Shown: piece by piece, positions 46,908 through 58,206 of the stretch
Layout: each line of letters starts with the position of its first letter
How positions within the stretch are numbered: the first letter of the stretch is position 1
From: Sciurus carolinensis
Lineage: Eukaryota; Chordata; Mammalia; Rodentia; Sciuridae
Assembly (NCBI RefSeq): GCF_902686445.1
Contig: NC_062227.1
Location: 26,900,777-26,964,776 of the forward strand
Length of the DNA: 64,000 bases
Direction of reading: 5' to 3'
Notes under the pieces: model-generated
Told to the model about the DNA's origin: nothing
What the model saw: the letters and a program-made list of their open reading frames with translations, nothing else
The model's database searches: none
Translations under genes and position numbers: made by a program

Positions 46908-47140
46908 CACCCTGGGTTGTGGCACACATCTGTATTCCGAGTGGCTCGGGAAGCTGAGGCAGGAGGATCATGAGTTCAAAACCAGTCTTGGCAACTTATC
47001 AAGGCACTAAGCAACTTGTGAGACCCTGTCTCTAATAAAATATTGAAAAGGGCTGAGGTTGTGGCTCAGTGGTTGAGTGTCCCTGAGTTCAATTTCCAGT
47101 ACCAAAAAAAAAAAAAAAGAAGAAGAAGAAGAAAAGTTAC
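46908..47140 (+). mobile_element. B1-dID composite SINE
   Basis: The B1 half ('ttgtggcacacatctgtattccgagtggctcgggaagctgaggcag') is followed by 'aaaagggctgaggttgtggctcagtgg' and 'ctgagttcaatttccagtacc'. The tail is A-rich and passes into (GAA)n. Confidence 0.9.
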
Positions 47141-48275
47141 ACATGGAAGTAAAATGCATTTGCACAATTGAATGAAGAACCTCCCAAAATGGTAGCTACA
47201 TGAGTAAATATACAAAATAATTTTCTTGTTATTTACATCTCTTTAAAAGATATTGAGGCCAGTAAAATGACATTACATTGTGGAGTTCATGGCATACACA
47301 GCGATTCAATGTGTGGCAACAGTAGTATAAAGGCCTAGAGGAAGAAATGGAAAATTACTATTAGAAGATTATTTTACTATACATAGCAAACAATCACTTA
47401 CAGGTAGACCATGATAAGTTGAAGCTGGATATTTTAAAGGAACTTTAAAATAATAACTGTTTGTATAGCTAATAAATAAAAAAGATACAGAGTTGAATCA
47501 TAAGATATATTAAAATATTTTAAAGAAAAGGAGGAAAAAAGAAAACAAAATTCAGAAAAATGGAAATGAAATAGCAAGATTATAGATATAAAAATATAAC
47601 CACATAGATAATCACATTAATGTAAATGATACTTCCAAATAAACGGCAGGGAATTTCAGATTGAATAATAAAACAAGACTCAAATATATTCTGCCTATAA
47701 GTAACCCACTTTAAATATGAAATCATAAATACATTTGCAATAAAAGGATAGAAAAAGATATTCCAGCATAATTTTAATCAAAAGAAAAACTGAGTGCCTC
47801 TATTAATGCTGAACAATATAGACTGCAGAACAAATAGATATGTCAGGGATGAAGAGGATTATTTGACAATAATAAATGGGTCAAGTAACCAAGAGTATGT
47901 AATAAACCTAAATTTTGTTCACATAATAGCAGAGCTTCAAAATAACCAAAAGAAAAACAAAGAGAAATAAACATATTCACAATAAAATTTGGTGACTTCT
48001 ATGCTCCTTTCCCAGTAATTGAAAGAACAATTAGACATGAAGTCAGTAAAATCAATAAAGATTTCATCAACCAATTTTCCTTAACTGGAACAGTGATGTA
48101 CATATTCTTTTAAAATGTACAAAAAGCATTTATCAAAATAGACCACACACTGGTCCATAAAACATTGTCAATAAATTTAACACTGTTTTATAGTATGCTG
48201 AAAAGATTTAATTTATAGTGTATTCTTTGACCACGATGTATATAAATCAGAAATCAATAGCAGAATTTGTCTAGA

Positions 48276-48452
48276 CAAGCTAGGCAAGATGGTGCATGCC
48301 TCTAATCCCAGCTTCCAGAGACTCAATGAGTAGTAGTGCAAGTTTGAGGCCAGACTCAGCAACTTAGCCAACACTGTCTCAAAATAAAAGATAAAATGAA
48401 CTGAGGATGTAACCCTGCACACTTGGGTTCAATCCCCAGCACAAAAAAAAAT
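48276..48452 (+). mobile_element. B1-dID composite SINE
   Basis: The B1 half 'taggcaagatggtgcatgcctctaatcccag' and 'ttgaggccagactcagcaactta' is followed by 'aactgaggatgtaaccctgc' and 'cttgggttcaatccccagcac' plus an A-run. Inserted in the old L1. Confidence 0.88.
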
Positions 48453-48616
48453 CCAGAAAATTCCCAAATAAGTGAAAATTAAGCAACACTTTGAATGATG
48501 CAGAGGTAAGAAAAAAATTTTTTGAAAAGAAATTTACAAAACATATCGAACAGAAGGAAAATGGAAAAAACTATATCAAATTCACAAAAGACACATAAAA
48601 CAGTACTTAGATTTTC

Positions 48617-48805
48617 TCCTCCTGGCATTGGGTATTGAATCTGGGGGCATGTTACCACTGAGATGCATCCCCAGTCCTTTCAATTTTTTTTTTTTAAGAC
48701 AGAGTTTAACTAAATTGCCTAGGCTGACTTTAAACTTGTAATCCTCCTGCCTCAGCCTCCCAAGTAGCTGGGCTTAGAGGTGTGGGTCACTGTGCTCAGC
48801 TTTAG
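48617..48805 (-). mobile_element. B1-dID composite SINE, minus strand
   Basis: Reverse ID half ('ggtattgaatctgggggcatg', 'ccactgagatgcatccccagtcc'), a T-run (48685-48697), then the reverse B1 half ('tcctcctgcctcagcctcccaagtagctgggcttagagg'). Confidence 0.9.
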
Positions 48806-49796
48806 ATAGATTTTTATTGTATTGTAGAAAATTGGAAAAGAAGAAAGTTTTAAAATCAATGGTCAATGACCTGAGCTTTCATATCAAGAAGCTTAAAAAA
48901 AAAAGAGAAAGTGAAAAGCAAAGTAAACAAGACAGAATGCAATAGAGAAAAGCTGAGTCTTTAAGCTCACTAAAATTGATAAATTTCTATTCTGCCTGAT
49001 GAAGAATAAAAAGAAGAGACTCAAATCACCAAGATCAGAAATGAAGGAAATGACCACTATAGACTCTGTAGATATGGAGGTTAATAAAAGGATAGTATGG
49101 CAAGTTTGTCAATAAATTTGAAAACTGAGATAAATTGAAATATACACCATATCAAAGATCATCAAAAAGGAATAAATAGCCCAATATCTATTATACTGAT
49201 TGAATTTTAATTTAAAAGTTTCCCAGAAAGAAATTTTGAGGACCAGATGACTTAACCTTGAAGTTTTGGCAAAAGGAGAAGAAAAGAAATGATAGGCATA
49301 TTCAATATGCCTCTTGAATATGAATGAAAACATTCAACAAAATTACAATTGTATCAAATGGAATCATTTAGCGAACTGAATAAAAATACAGCAAAAGCTT
49401 CATATGTGATAATCAAGTGGGGTCTATCACAGAAAAGCGGGTTTGATTTAACATTCTAAAATCATTCAGTGTAATTCACAATTAACATATTAAAAAGAGA
49501 AAAATATATATGATCATGTCAATAGATATAGAGAAATCAACTAACAAACTACAACATCCCTTACTGATAAAAACTTTGAGCAAACTGGCAATTAAAACTT
49601 CTGAACCTAATAAAGCTCATCCATGAACACACTATAGCTAATATCATAATCAATGAAACAATATATGTTTCCCTGCTAGGTTCAGCAAAGGTCAAGGATA
49701 CTTACTCTGATTATTCTATTAGTTCTCTGCCATCTTAAACACTGTACACAAATAAAATTGCTTTTGTTCTAACAAACTTGAGATAACCATTAAGTA

Positions 49797-49880
49797 TTTT
49801 TGTGGTGCTGGGGATTGAACCCAGGGCTTGTGCTTGCAAGGCAAGCACTCTACCCACTGAGCTATCTCCCCAGCTCATTA
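49797..49880 (-). mobile_element. ID SINE, minus strand, well preserved
   Basis: In reverse: 'gagctggggagatagctcagtgggtagagtgc' and 'aagccctgggttcaatccccagcacca'. Box A and box B are intact. It is one of the least diverged ID copies in the window. Confidence 0.9.
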
Positions 49881-50159
49881 TTAAATATGATAACCACATT
49901 TTAGGATCATCATATGAACCTGGGCACTCTGGTTAATTAAGCCTGCCTACCCGAACAAATAGCCCTGGGCTTCTATACTTTGTAAAATTTTATTTCAGCT
50001 TTTTAGAGTTTACTTGTTTTTAGTAATTTCAATGATCAACTTTCTGTCTTTTGATTTATTGCTTTACAGAATTTATTGATTTTCTGCAAAAACAGAATCA
50101 TTATTCCATTATTAAAAGTCAAATCAAAATAACAGGAGATTACTAGTGTTGCGAAGACA
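49881..50159. other. Unassigned spacer
   Basis: No gene or repeat recognised. Confidence 0.4.
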
Positions 50160-50350
50160 CAAACTTTGTGGTAAAAAAAATTTGGATTCAAATTCTGACT
50201 GTCACTTAACTGATTGTGGATCCCAGAAGATTTATTCAACTCCAGCATTCATTTCCCCATAATGAAATGAGAATACTAATGGCTAATTCATAGATTTGGT
50301 TGGGAGAATAAATGAAATATCACATATGTAATCTCAGTTATACAGCAGAC
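50160..50350 (+). repeat. MIR SINE
   Basis: The order 'ggattcaaattctgactgtcacttaactgattgtgg...ttcatttccccataatgaaatgagaatactaatgg...gggagaataaatgaaatatc' is that of the mammalian-wide interspersed repeat core and 3' part. Confidence 0.75.
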
Positions 50351-50565
50351 ACTCCAAAATGTGATCTTTCTTTTCTTCACTGTATTAAATGAATTGACTT
50401 TGGTTCTATAGTTGATAAACCCTCAAATATCAGTTCTACAGTTTTAACCGTGGAACACAATCATCTGCTCAGAACTGTAAGGTAGTCAGGAAAAGCAGAT
50501 TACCTTGTGTGCCCAGAAAAGAGTGGAAATTCAGTTTGGGTGAACATAGAGTATACTTTTACCAC

Positions 50566-50648
50566 CTTAATAGGTGAACACATTTTTATCTGCATTTTAT
50601 TTACACTTGTCCTTAACTACACACTATCTCTAGCCTGTTCAAATTATT
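50566..50648 (+). repeat. 83-bp direct repeat, copy A
   Basis: Matches 52099-52181 at 79 of 83 positions without gaps. All four differences are transitions, and similarity stops at both edges. Confidence 0.92.
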
Positions 50649-52098
50649 ATGTGTAGATTAAGAATGGCTCGAGGGACACACAGAAGAGCTTTAGTGTTTG
50701 GTGTTAGCAATATCGAAATGCTGTGCATAGTCCATGCTGGAGCTATATTTCAGAAAGCTTAGGTTGTGGCTGTCTCTGCCCCTGTCAATGGCCCTCATTC
50801 TCCCTGGAAGGGTGTATTCCTCACTTTACCTCAAAGTTTCTCACTCTCAGGATGGCTGGCATTGTCCCTTGAAGTTGTATTTCTTACTTTCCTCCAAAAG
50901 ATACCCTCTCTTGAGATAGCCTGAATTTTCCTTTGAATGTGTGTCTGCTCACCTAAACAAATCTGTGTCTCTGAAAAAAGAGACACATTTCACTGATATG
51001 CCATCAATTTTCTGCTCTAGAATGAAGAATTCTTTGAGATAGAAGACATAGTGTGTGGGTTCCCCGCTCCACCCAGTATTGAATAGAGTGAAAACAGACT
51101 GTGGTGGTTGTTTTTTGAAAGAATAAAATTCCTAGGAAATCTATCTCAGTCTCTCTAGTATCCTAGGCATGAATAGACACACCTTAGTTTTTAATATGTC
51201 TTCAAAATGTGTTAGTATCAGATGGGTATATCAATGTTAATAATAGATGTCTGGGGGCTATGCTTCTGAGAATTCAATAAATTATATCTTCTAACAAATT
51301 TGTATCTAAAGAATCTGGCCCTTTAGAGAGTATGTGCCTTATCTAGGTATTCAAGCAATCACTAGAAATTCACTGCTGATTTTTCCTGAACTGTGCATTC
51401 TTTCACTGAAAATGAAAGACAATTTCCATTTAAACCCCACTGTACACAACAATGAATACAAAATAAACTTCCATTCCAGTGTGCATTGCTCATGGCTGGT
51501 TTTGTGGTTGGTTTATGTTAATTTCAGGTTATTCATTCCAATATTATGAACTTTTTTAGTCTAGATTCTCTTATTTAATGAGGGTCATGTTTACAATAGT
51601 ATTTCTCCCTGATACATTGAGGGTATGTTCATTCTATATAAAAAACTAAAATGTGAACTGAAATTGAAAAAGATAGTCAAATTAACTGTAATGTAAAAAC
51701 AGGTTATTAAGATTAATAGTCAAATTATTCTTTAGCGGACTGTATATATTGCATGCAAAATTAAAGGTCAAATCCTAATCCTATGATTTGTTTTTAAACA
51801 GTTTTGCTTAATGGAGTCTGTCAAGAACATTTATGTCTCTGGGAAAATTAGAATACTACATAATTACAAGAGATTTCTTGAATGGGTAAGCTGTCTTGCT
51901 AAATTAAAATGCTTAAAGGAGAATTCATACAGTGCTCCTAGACAAAAAAAAGTCTGGATTATGTTTCTTCTCCAAATTTCTGCAATTACACACTAATTTA
52001 TTTTTGTTAGTTATCAGGATATTCTGCCTTTTTCTCCCCCTTTTAACATTTCCTATGTTGATATATAGTTGGCCCAGGAACATGTAATATCAGGAACA
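50649..52098. other. Sequence enclosed by the 83-bp direct repeats
   Basis: It holds a degenerate 64-bp tandem array (50790-50978). The rest shows no gene, SINE or confident LINE motif. Frames at 50734-50919, 51334-51549 and 51811-51996 have no recognisable domain. Confidence 0.5.
50790..50978 (+). repeat. Degenerate 64-bp tandem repeat, about 2.9 units
   Basis: Units start at 50790 (ggccctcattctccctggaa), 50854 (ggctggcattgtcccttgaa) and 50918 (agcctgaattttcctttgaa), spaced exactly 64 bp. Each continues with a 'gt.t.ttcttact/ctcac' pyrimidine-rich part. Units are diverged by roughly a third, so the array is old. Confidence 0.75.
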
Positions 52099-52181
52099 CT
52101 TAATAGGTAAACATATTTTTATCTGCATTTTATTTACACTTGTTCTTAACTACACACTATCTCTAGCCTGTTCGAATTATT
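52099..52181 (+). repeat. 83-bp direct repeat, copy B
   Basis: Offset from copy A is 1533 bp. See copy A for the match. Confidence 0.92.
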
Positions 52182-52984
52182 TTGATAAAGTTTTTAATCT
52201 AGTATTTCCAAATGTCAAAAGTCACTCAGGTCCTGATCACAGTGCTTTCTCTTCAGAGGTCTGGTCTTTACCAGTGGCCTCAGTTACCATCTTAGGGACA
52301 TGACAAAAGCAATTTAGGAGAGGTAGTAGGAAAGAAAGAAAGCCAGGACACAGTGGAGTCACAGAAGTCTTGTGAAATTTTTGAAAAATCAGTTATCAAT
52401 AACCTAAAATTATACGCAGAGATTAAGGAAATGGGAACTACAATGGGTCCTTTTGTTGAGAAAATTAGGCTACTTTTATCAGAACAAAGCCAGATTACAA
52501 TAGGACTCAAGCCATATTACAACAGGCTGCAGAGTAAATGGGGTGGGAGGCTGATGACAAGAAGAGGAGAGAGTGGATGTTGTTTAACCTATAAACAAGA
52601 ATGTCAAGGAACAAAAGACAGGGTAGCTCAGAAGTCAATCCGTTGTGTTGCAACCTTAACATCTTTAATAAAAAATGTTCCAGCATAAAGCAGAAATGTT
52701 CACTGAAAAGCACTGAGACTAATAAGATCATTGCTTTTCACTAGACTAGCCATTGTAAAGAAAAAAATAACTAAGCAGGATATCTTCATCTGTCTCTCTT
52801 AAAGTTTTGTTGTTGTTATTTGTTTTTGTTTAGCATGAAAAAGGAAACTCCCATTTATTACACTTGATGAGGGATGAGTTTTAAAATTTGACTACAGTTT
52901 GTATTGAATCATACATAAGCTTCAATTAAATGATATTAAGATACATACTGACATCATAAAATATTCTCAAAGCAGTTCATGTCA
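52182..52984. other. Unassigned sequence
   Basis: A 111-residue plus frame (52353-52688) starts MESQKSCEIFEKSVINNLKL. It has no domain I recognise, no homologous frame on a neighbour and no splice signals that I can defend. It is likely chance or an old repeat. Confidence 0.4.
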
Positions 52985-53945
52985 ACTGAGTTCAACAAAT
53001 ATTTATTGATTATCTATTGAGAGGACATTTCTATGCTAGGTGTTGGGAATCCAAATAGGGATAGATATAGTATCAAAACATAATCTGAATATTACCTGAA
53101 ATTTTAAACACAATGTGGTAAGAACTAAGATAGGGGTAGGTGCAATAAAAATTGGCAACACTGATTCCAAACTAGTGATTTAGGCACAAGGTTTACTAAA
53201 GCCAACCTTAAAAAAGCAGAGATAGAGGGCATAGGGAGAATCAAGACAGACAAATATGATATTTACAGATGTATTAGAAAGCATATTACATGAATGGTAT
53301 TATAAACAGAAGTTTGACTTATGGACCATAACGTACAAATCATGGGAGGAAAGACTGAAAAGGGAGGTTAAAGCAAGAATGTGGAGAGAGCGGTTCCTAT
53401 GTGATTATAGGGACTCAAACTTCATATGTATGTAATGATTATTATTAAAGATTTAATGCATTAGAGTAACAGTTGCATGTTTAGATCACTGTTGCTCTGA
53501 AGAAGAAAGGGTGAAACTGGGAGAACAGAAACAAATTAGGAGGACATTATTCATTGTGGAGGGGAGATAATGCAAGACTAGCAGAACTGTAGAATAAAAA
53601 TGGAAATAGAAGATAGGTTCAAGACCCATGCAAATGGTGAAATAAGTCAACAGTGTTTGGTGATGGGCTGGAGGTGAGTGCAGAAGTCAAAGATAAGACA
53701 GGTTTCTGATATTGGTGACTTGGTAGATGGCACTGCCATGAATTCATGCAACAGGAAGTAGAATAAATTTGAAAGGAGGGTAAGGGCAGAAGCTGATGAG
53801 TTCAGTTTGGACCTGTTAAGTTCGGGGTGTCTGTGGAATTTTCTGATGTTTTTTTCTAGCAGGTCTTTGGATTCATGATTCTTAATTCTAGCATAGAAGT
53901 CAAGGATGAAGATAAAGATCTAGAAATCATCACCATTTCAATATT
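52985..53945 (+). repeat. Ancient L1ME-like repeat (3' region)
   Basis: Starts 'caacaaatatttattgattatctattgagaggac'. Later come 'gtttagatcactgttgctctgaagaagaaaggg' and 'tggtgacttggtagatggcactgcc', then 'gatgagttcagtttggacctgttaagtt' and 'agcaggtctttggattcatgattct'. These are in the order of a long, ancient mammalian repeat that I take to be an L1ME-type 3' UTR. The family name is from memory; the colinearity is what I see. Confidence 0.6.
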
Positions 53946-54347
53946 ACTTAAAAACAGGAGAATGTATGAGAATGTTGTATTAATGCAGAATAAACATGTA
54001 TGTCTTTTGCATTTACTATTCAGATTGCCCCTAGAGCTCGTTGTCACAAATATTCTTGATTTTAATGGCATTTTACCTGCTTGACCATGTGGTGGTCTAG
54101 GAGGAAGACTGCCACAAATTTGATTTAACCAGAAAAGTGGAAGCTCCTGGATAGGAACCCTGTCTGTCAAAGGTTTCCAAATTTTTCTTCTTACTGTCTT
54201 GTTTGCTGATTAGGCCAGCTTGATTTAACTTTTCCAGAAGTATATACACTTTTCTGGTGCCTTCTATAGTGAGAACTTTCATGCTACCTGCTACCTGCTA
54301 CCAAGTGTGTTTTGGGGAAGGAGCGTGGTCCCAAGGGTCTATAAGCT
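53946..54347. other. Unassigned sequence
   Basis: Contains a tandem 'ctacctgctacctgcta' near 54285-54301. Opposite-strand frames (53856-54170 and 53875-54084) are not convincing genes. Confidence 0.4.
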
Positions 54348-54800
54348 GTCTATATTAGTTTCCTATGGATGTTGTTAGTAATTACTATAAACCTGGTGAC
54401 TCAAAGTAATACAAATTTATCATTGTACAGCTCTCCGGCTGCAGTGGACTACAATCAAGATGTAAGCAGACTGGTCCTCCATGTGGAAACTCTAGGGGAC
54501 AATCATTTCCATACCTTTCCTACCATCCAGAAACCACCTGTATTCCTTATGGCCACTCTCCATCTTCAAAGTGCATCTTTTCAACCTCTCCTTCCACCAT
54601 CTGCTGTTCTTGTCCTGACTTTAACCTTCTTAGTTCTCCTCTTATTAGGACTCTTGTCCCTATAAGAATCTATCAGAGTAATAGATGATGGTCTCCTCAT
54701 CTCAAGGATTTCAATTTAATCACATCTACAAAGTCCTTTTGTCATGTAAGGTAACATTCCTGGTTCCAAGAATCAGGACTAGGATATTTTTTCATGACCA
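54348..54800 (-). mobile_element. MLT1-like LTR (MaLR), minus strand
   Basis: In this strand's order: 'tattagtttcctatggatgttgttagtaattactataaacctggtgactcaaagtaatacaaatttatc', a CT-rich centre, 'ttattaggactcttgtccctataag', 'tttaatcacatctacaaagtcc', 'gtcatgtaaggtaacattcc' and 'aatcaggactaggatatttt'. These are hallmarks of MLT1 LTRs read in reverse. Confidence 0.75.
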
Positions 54801-56589
54801 TTATTCAGCTACCATATTGCTATTGTGTAAGTGAGTACAGTAGATCAGCCCTGGCTTATATTAGTGTGTACAGAAACTCTGCTTACATAAATAAGGTGAC
54901 CAATCGTGTGATATTCAAACAACGTTCAAAAATACCTTAACTGAAAACAAGCATGTGAACAACACCACCAAAAAAGAAGTGCTACAAGTTTTCCTTAGGC
55001 AATATTGTTTGTTTCTATGCAACTCTAAGAATTATAATGTAAATTTCATAGCCAGTCAGTGTAAGAGATTTTATCATTAAAAAAAAAATCATTATCAAAT
55101 CTTTCCCCATATAATAGCTCTCTGATCATCTTTTGAGGACTTACCTGTCTCCAGTCTTATGTGTATCAGGTGCCTGCCTTCCATCCTGGTAGCTAAGGAA
55201 TTAAATGTTTCCTCTTCCCATTTTGGTGCAGCCAGGCAGTTAGTGCCCGTAGGAAGCTTGGCCATTCAAATGCTCAACCCTGTCATTTTAAATCTATCCA
55301 GCCTCCGTTGATTAGGAGAAACAACTGGCGTTCACTCATGTTGAGTGTATAGTACCAAACCAAATTGTGTCTGTCTTCCTGTTTCCTGGACTGCCAGTAT
55401 TTTCTCAAATACTGACCGTTTCTGTTTTCCAACTCTGTCTTTAATTCTGGAAGCTTTCTAAATCTTTTCAATAAAATGCTTTCACTTAAGATAGCCAAAT
55501 TTAGTTTCTGTCACTTACAGTCAGAAAATTCTAAAAATAGTAGCATTGTATAGATATTATTGTAACTCAGTTAAATCTACCATAACAATTTTGTAAGAAA
55601 ATTGATTTTTCCACTTCAGGTTGTTTTATTTACTGAAGCCATCTAATTTGAGTCAGGACTTGACAATTATATTGACCATCTTAACAGTGTCATGTCATTA
55701 AAAATTCTGTGGGTTCGACATATTTACAAATGTGGGCAGGCAAGGTAGTTGCTTTTTCAAATTATGAAAATTATTGGCTAGGTCAGTATTTTGTTTCACA
55801 GAGCCTGATTTGAAGTCTGTGTTCCCACGTAGTAATTATTGAATTAGCTGCAGATGTCTTTTAGAGCATTTAAAGCATTGGTGATCATGGTACTACAATG
55901 CTGAGAATTTACCTCCAGTTAGTGGCTTAATGATTCTTTTCCTCTTTAATGGAAAATCACTCAGTGAAAGTATGAAAAAGAAATTATTTATCTGAGTCAT
56001 ATTTTTATGGAAACTGTTTTTCACTTCTGTGCATTTTTAGCAGTGTTTTCTTTAAAAAGGATATTCTATTAATATTTATAATTAGCACACAAAACAGATG
56101 CTAAATCTTATGTGATAACTTTATGGGTACAATTACATAAAGAAGATTATATACATTTTGGCATAATGTTCTCTCTGGGAGCTGTAGAACAAAGGGTTTG
56201 CTCCAGGAAGATGGCATTTCATTTTTAAGTGGAAACAGGAAGATGGTGATTAAACATGATTATTTTAACTATTTGAACATACAATGTTAATACTAATGAA
56301 TACTTGCTTCATGTAATACTTAAGTGAGTAGAACAGGAACTCAATACATATTTAACTGATTGACTTCTCTTTGAGCCGCTTTTCAATTCACCTGTTCACA
56401 CTGTTATTCCCTTTCTTACTTTGAGGAAAGGTGGGTTCTCTCCATTTTTAGAGCAGGGAGGGGTTTGGTACTGAGCATCTGTGAGGGGCCTGGCTTCCAA
56501 TGACCTTGGGACAGATAGTGCAGAGTTTACCGAGGTCATAGGTCAGGAGTGAACGAGATTGCTCTTCTAATTGCCCTTACGCTAAAACC
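54801..56589. other. Unassigned sequence upstream of the CpG island
   Basis: Low in recognisable repeats. A segment at 55130-55500 ending with AATAAA-like 'tcaataaaatgctttcac' could be an old LTR, unproven. A 71-residue minus frame (55283-55498) has no recognisable domain. GC content rises from about 56390. Confidence 0.4.
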
Positions 56590-56765
56590 AAGATGGAATA
56601 TACATTGTTTAATCTAATCCACACAACCTCTCAAGAGTCATGGTTATATGGATGAGGAAATTGAAGCTCCAGCGAATAACTGTTTGAAAGTCATGGTGCT
56701 GGGTTCGAAGAGGATACCAGAGATGTGTGTCTGAAGCTTTCTAGTACCCAGGCTTCTTCCAAGGC
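56590..56765 (+). repeat. MIR SINE fragment
   Basis: 'gatgaggaaattgaagctccagcgaataactgtttgaaagtcatggtgctgggttcgaagaggataccag' follows the MIR core region in order. Confidence 0.6.
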
Positions 56766-57293
56766 GATTACTTCTTCAAAAATTTATACTATGGAACCGA
56801 GGTTAGAGAGGAGCAGTTTGTAAACCTTCTGCCCACCAACTTGAACTCCTGTGATAAAAAGTGTGATTAGCCCTACCTCCCCTCCTTAAAAAAGACAAGG
56901 CTAGGAACAAGGTTAGCAAGAGGAGTGGAAGGTTTAATTCTCAAAAGATGCTGCGCAAGGGAACAATCATTTCCATAGGTCACGCCCACTAGCGGGTGGC
57001 CGCCTCTCTGTTCCATCCCGGGCATGTATGGCTCCCCTCTGTGTGGTGCCGGAGTTCGTCCCACCCGAAGGCTGAGCGGGTTGCACCCCTCGGCCTAGAG
57101 CGCGCTCCGGGAGACGCCGGCGCCTCCCCGTGGCCTCGGCGCACGTGCCTGGGCTGGGGCCAGAGCTAGTGGCAGCGCCGTAGTAGCTGGGGCGGGTGGG
57201 AGCGGCTGGCTCCGGGCCGCGGCCGCCGCCCGCCCGCCGGCTCCGGTGGTTGGGCGGAGGAAGCGCGGGACTCCTCCTCCCCACCGTATTAAC

Positions 57294-57618
57294 ATGCACC
57301 CAGGGGCGGGTGACCAGCCCAGCCTCGCTGCCCCAGCCCGCCGCGTCCCGGCGCTCAGCCTCCGCGCTAGAGGCGAGCGCAGCGCTCCGGGCGCCGCAAT
57401 CCCGGGACACGGCCTCGCCGACACCTTCCGCCCGCGGGAATCGGCAGTATCAGCGGCGCGAGCGGACGCAGCTGCCTCAGCTCCTTTCTCGGGTCTTTCC
57501 CATCCCCTCTCTGAGAGCCGGTCCCGGCCGAGGGGCCACCCCTCTCGTCCTCCTCTGAGGCTCGTGGGCCAGACGGACGGACTCAGCAAGCAAGGGCCCA
57601 ACTGCGGGCAGCAGCAAG
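57294..57618 (+). other. Candidate first exon (3' boundary at splice donor)
   Basis: AAG|GTAACG at 57616-57624 is a good splice donor in the middle of the CpG island, and 'gcagcagcaag' precedes it. The exon start is not known; the left limit given is the ATG at 57294 (aacATGc, purine at -3). From that ATG the frame stays open for 108 codons to the donor, but the composition is low complexity. I think a 5' UTR exon is more likely than coding. No downstream acceptor could be assigned within the window. Confidence 0.45.
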
Positions 57619-58164
57619 GTAACGCCAGGCTGCGCCGCGGGACTGGGGCGTGCGCGGCGGCGGCGGTGGCAGTGGCGGTGGCGGCGCGCTGGGTGGCTCC
57701 TGCCCGCCGCGAGGTCGCCACTGCCCTCGCCCGCGGAAGGACTGCAGGCTGGGCTTCTTTCCCTACACTCTGCGAATCCGCTTCCCTTTCCTTTGCCTGG
57801 GGCGCACTCCCGGGCCCCCTGGGGACTCCGGGATCCCGGGGGCCGGCGTGCCCTTCTCCAGGAGTGCGGTCCTCGCAGCTCCCCCCAGGACCCCCCAAAA
57901 GGGACAGATTTCTAATTGCGACAGGGTCCCAGAAGGGGGAGGGGAACCCAGTCCTCAGTCTCCGTCATCTCCAGACGGACCAAATTCCCACTCCCGCCCC
58001 CCACCCGCCAAACCCTGAAGCACCTTGCAGGGGAGGAGGGGGCTGCTGTCTGCAGGCGTTTTTTCGACAGGTTCCTGGGTCGTTTGCAAAGCAAGTTGTT
58101 GCACTTGCTTTTTGGGTGACATTTTGACATTAACTGTGGAGAGAGACCCCTCCCTCGTGCGTAT

Positions 58165-58206
58165 GAGAGCGAGAGAGAGAGCGAGCGAGCGAGCGAGCGA
58201 GAGAAA
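58165..58206. repeat. (GAGA)(GAGC)n simple repeat
   Basis: A GAGA run passes into about five GAGC units and back to GAGA, at the right side of the CpG island. GAGA/GAGC tracts are common beside promoters; no function is claimed. Confidence 0.9.

Larger units (their letters stand above)
47560..49735 (+). mobile_element. Old L1 (ORF2 region), interrupted by SINEs
   Basis: Degraded L1 motifs appear in order. These are 'acagattgaataataaaacaagactc'-type and 'gatagaaaaagatattcca' (47749-47765), the endonuclease region ('tagaccacacactggtccataaaac', 'tattctttgaccacgatgtatataaatcagaaatcaa') and the linker ('gatcagaaatgaaggaaatg', about 49034-49053). RT-region sequence follows at 49380-49700 ('catgtcaatagatatagagaaatc', 'ctaatatcataatcaatgaa'). 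SINEs lie at 48276-48452 and 48617-48805. Upstream, 46560-47560 may hold more of the same element but is not clear. Confidence 0.75.

Noticed and set aside
52353..52688. 111-residue plus frame as a small gene
   Set aside because: No domain or splice context, and no promoter nearby; kept only as unassigned sequence.
57095..58127. Overlapping long frames on both strands of the CpG island (293 codons plus, 267 minus)
   Set aside because: They are low-complexity Ala/Arg/Pro/Gly translations of GC-rich DNA, run across a good splice donor and show no domain; stop codons are simply rare in such composition.
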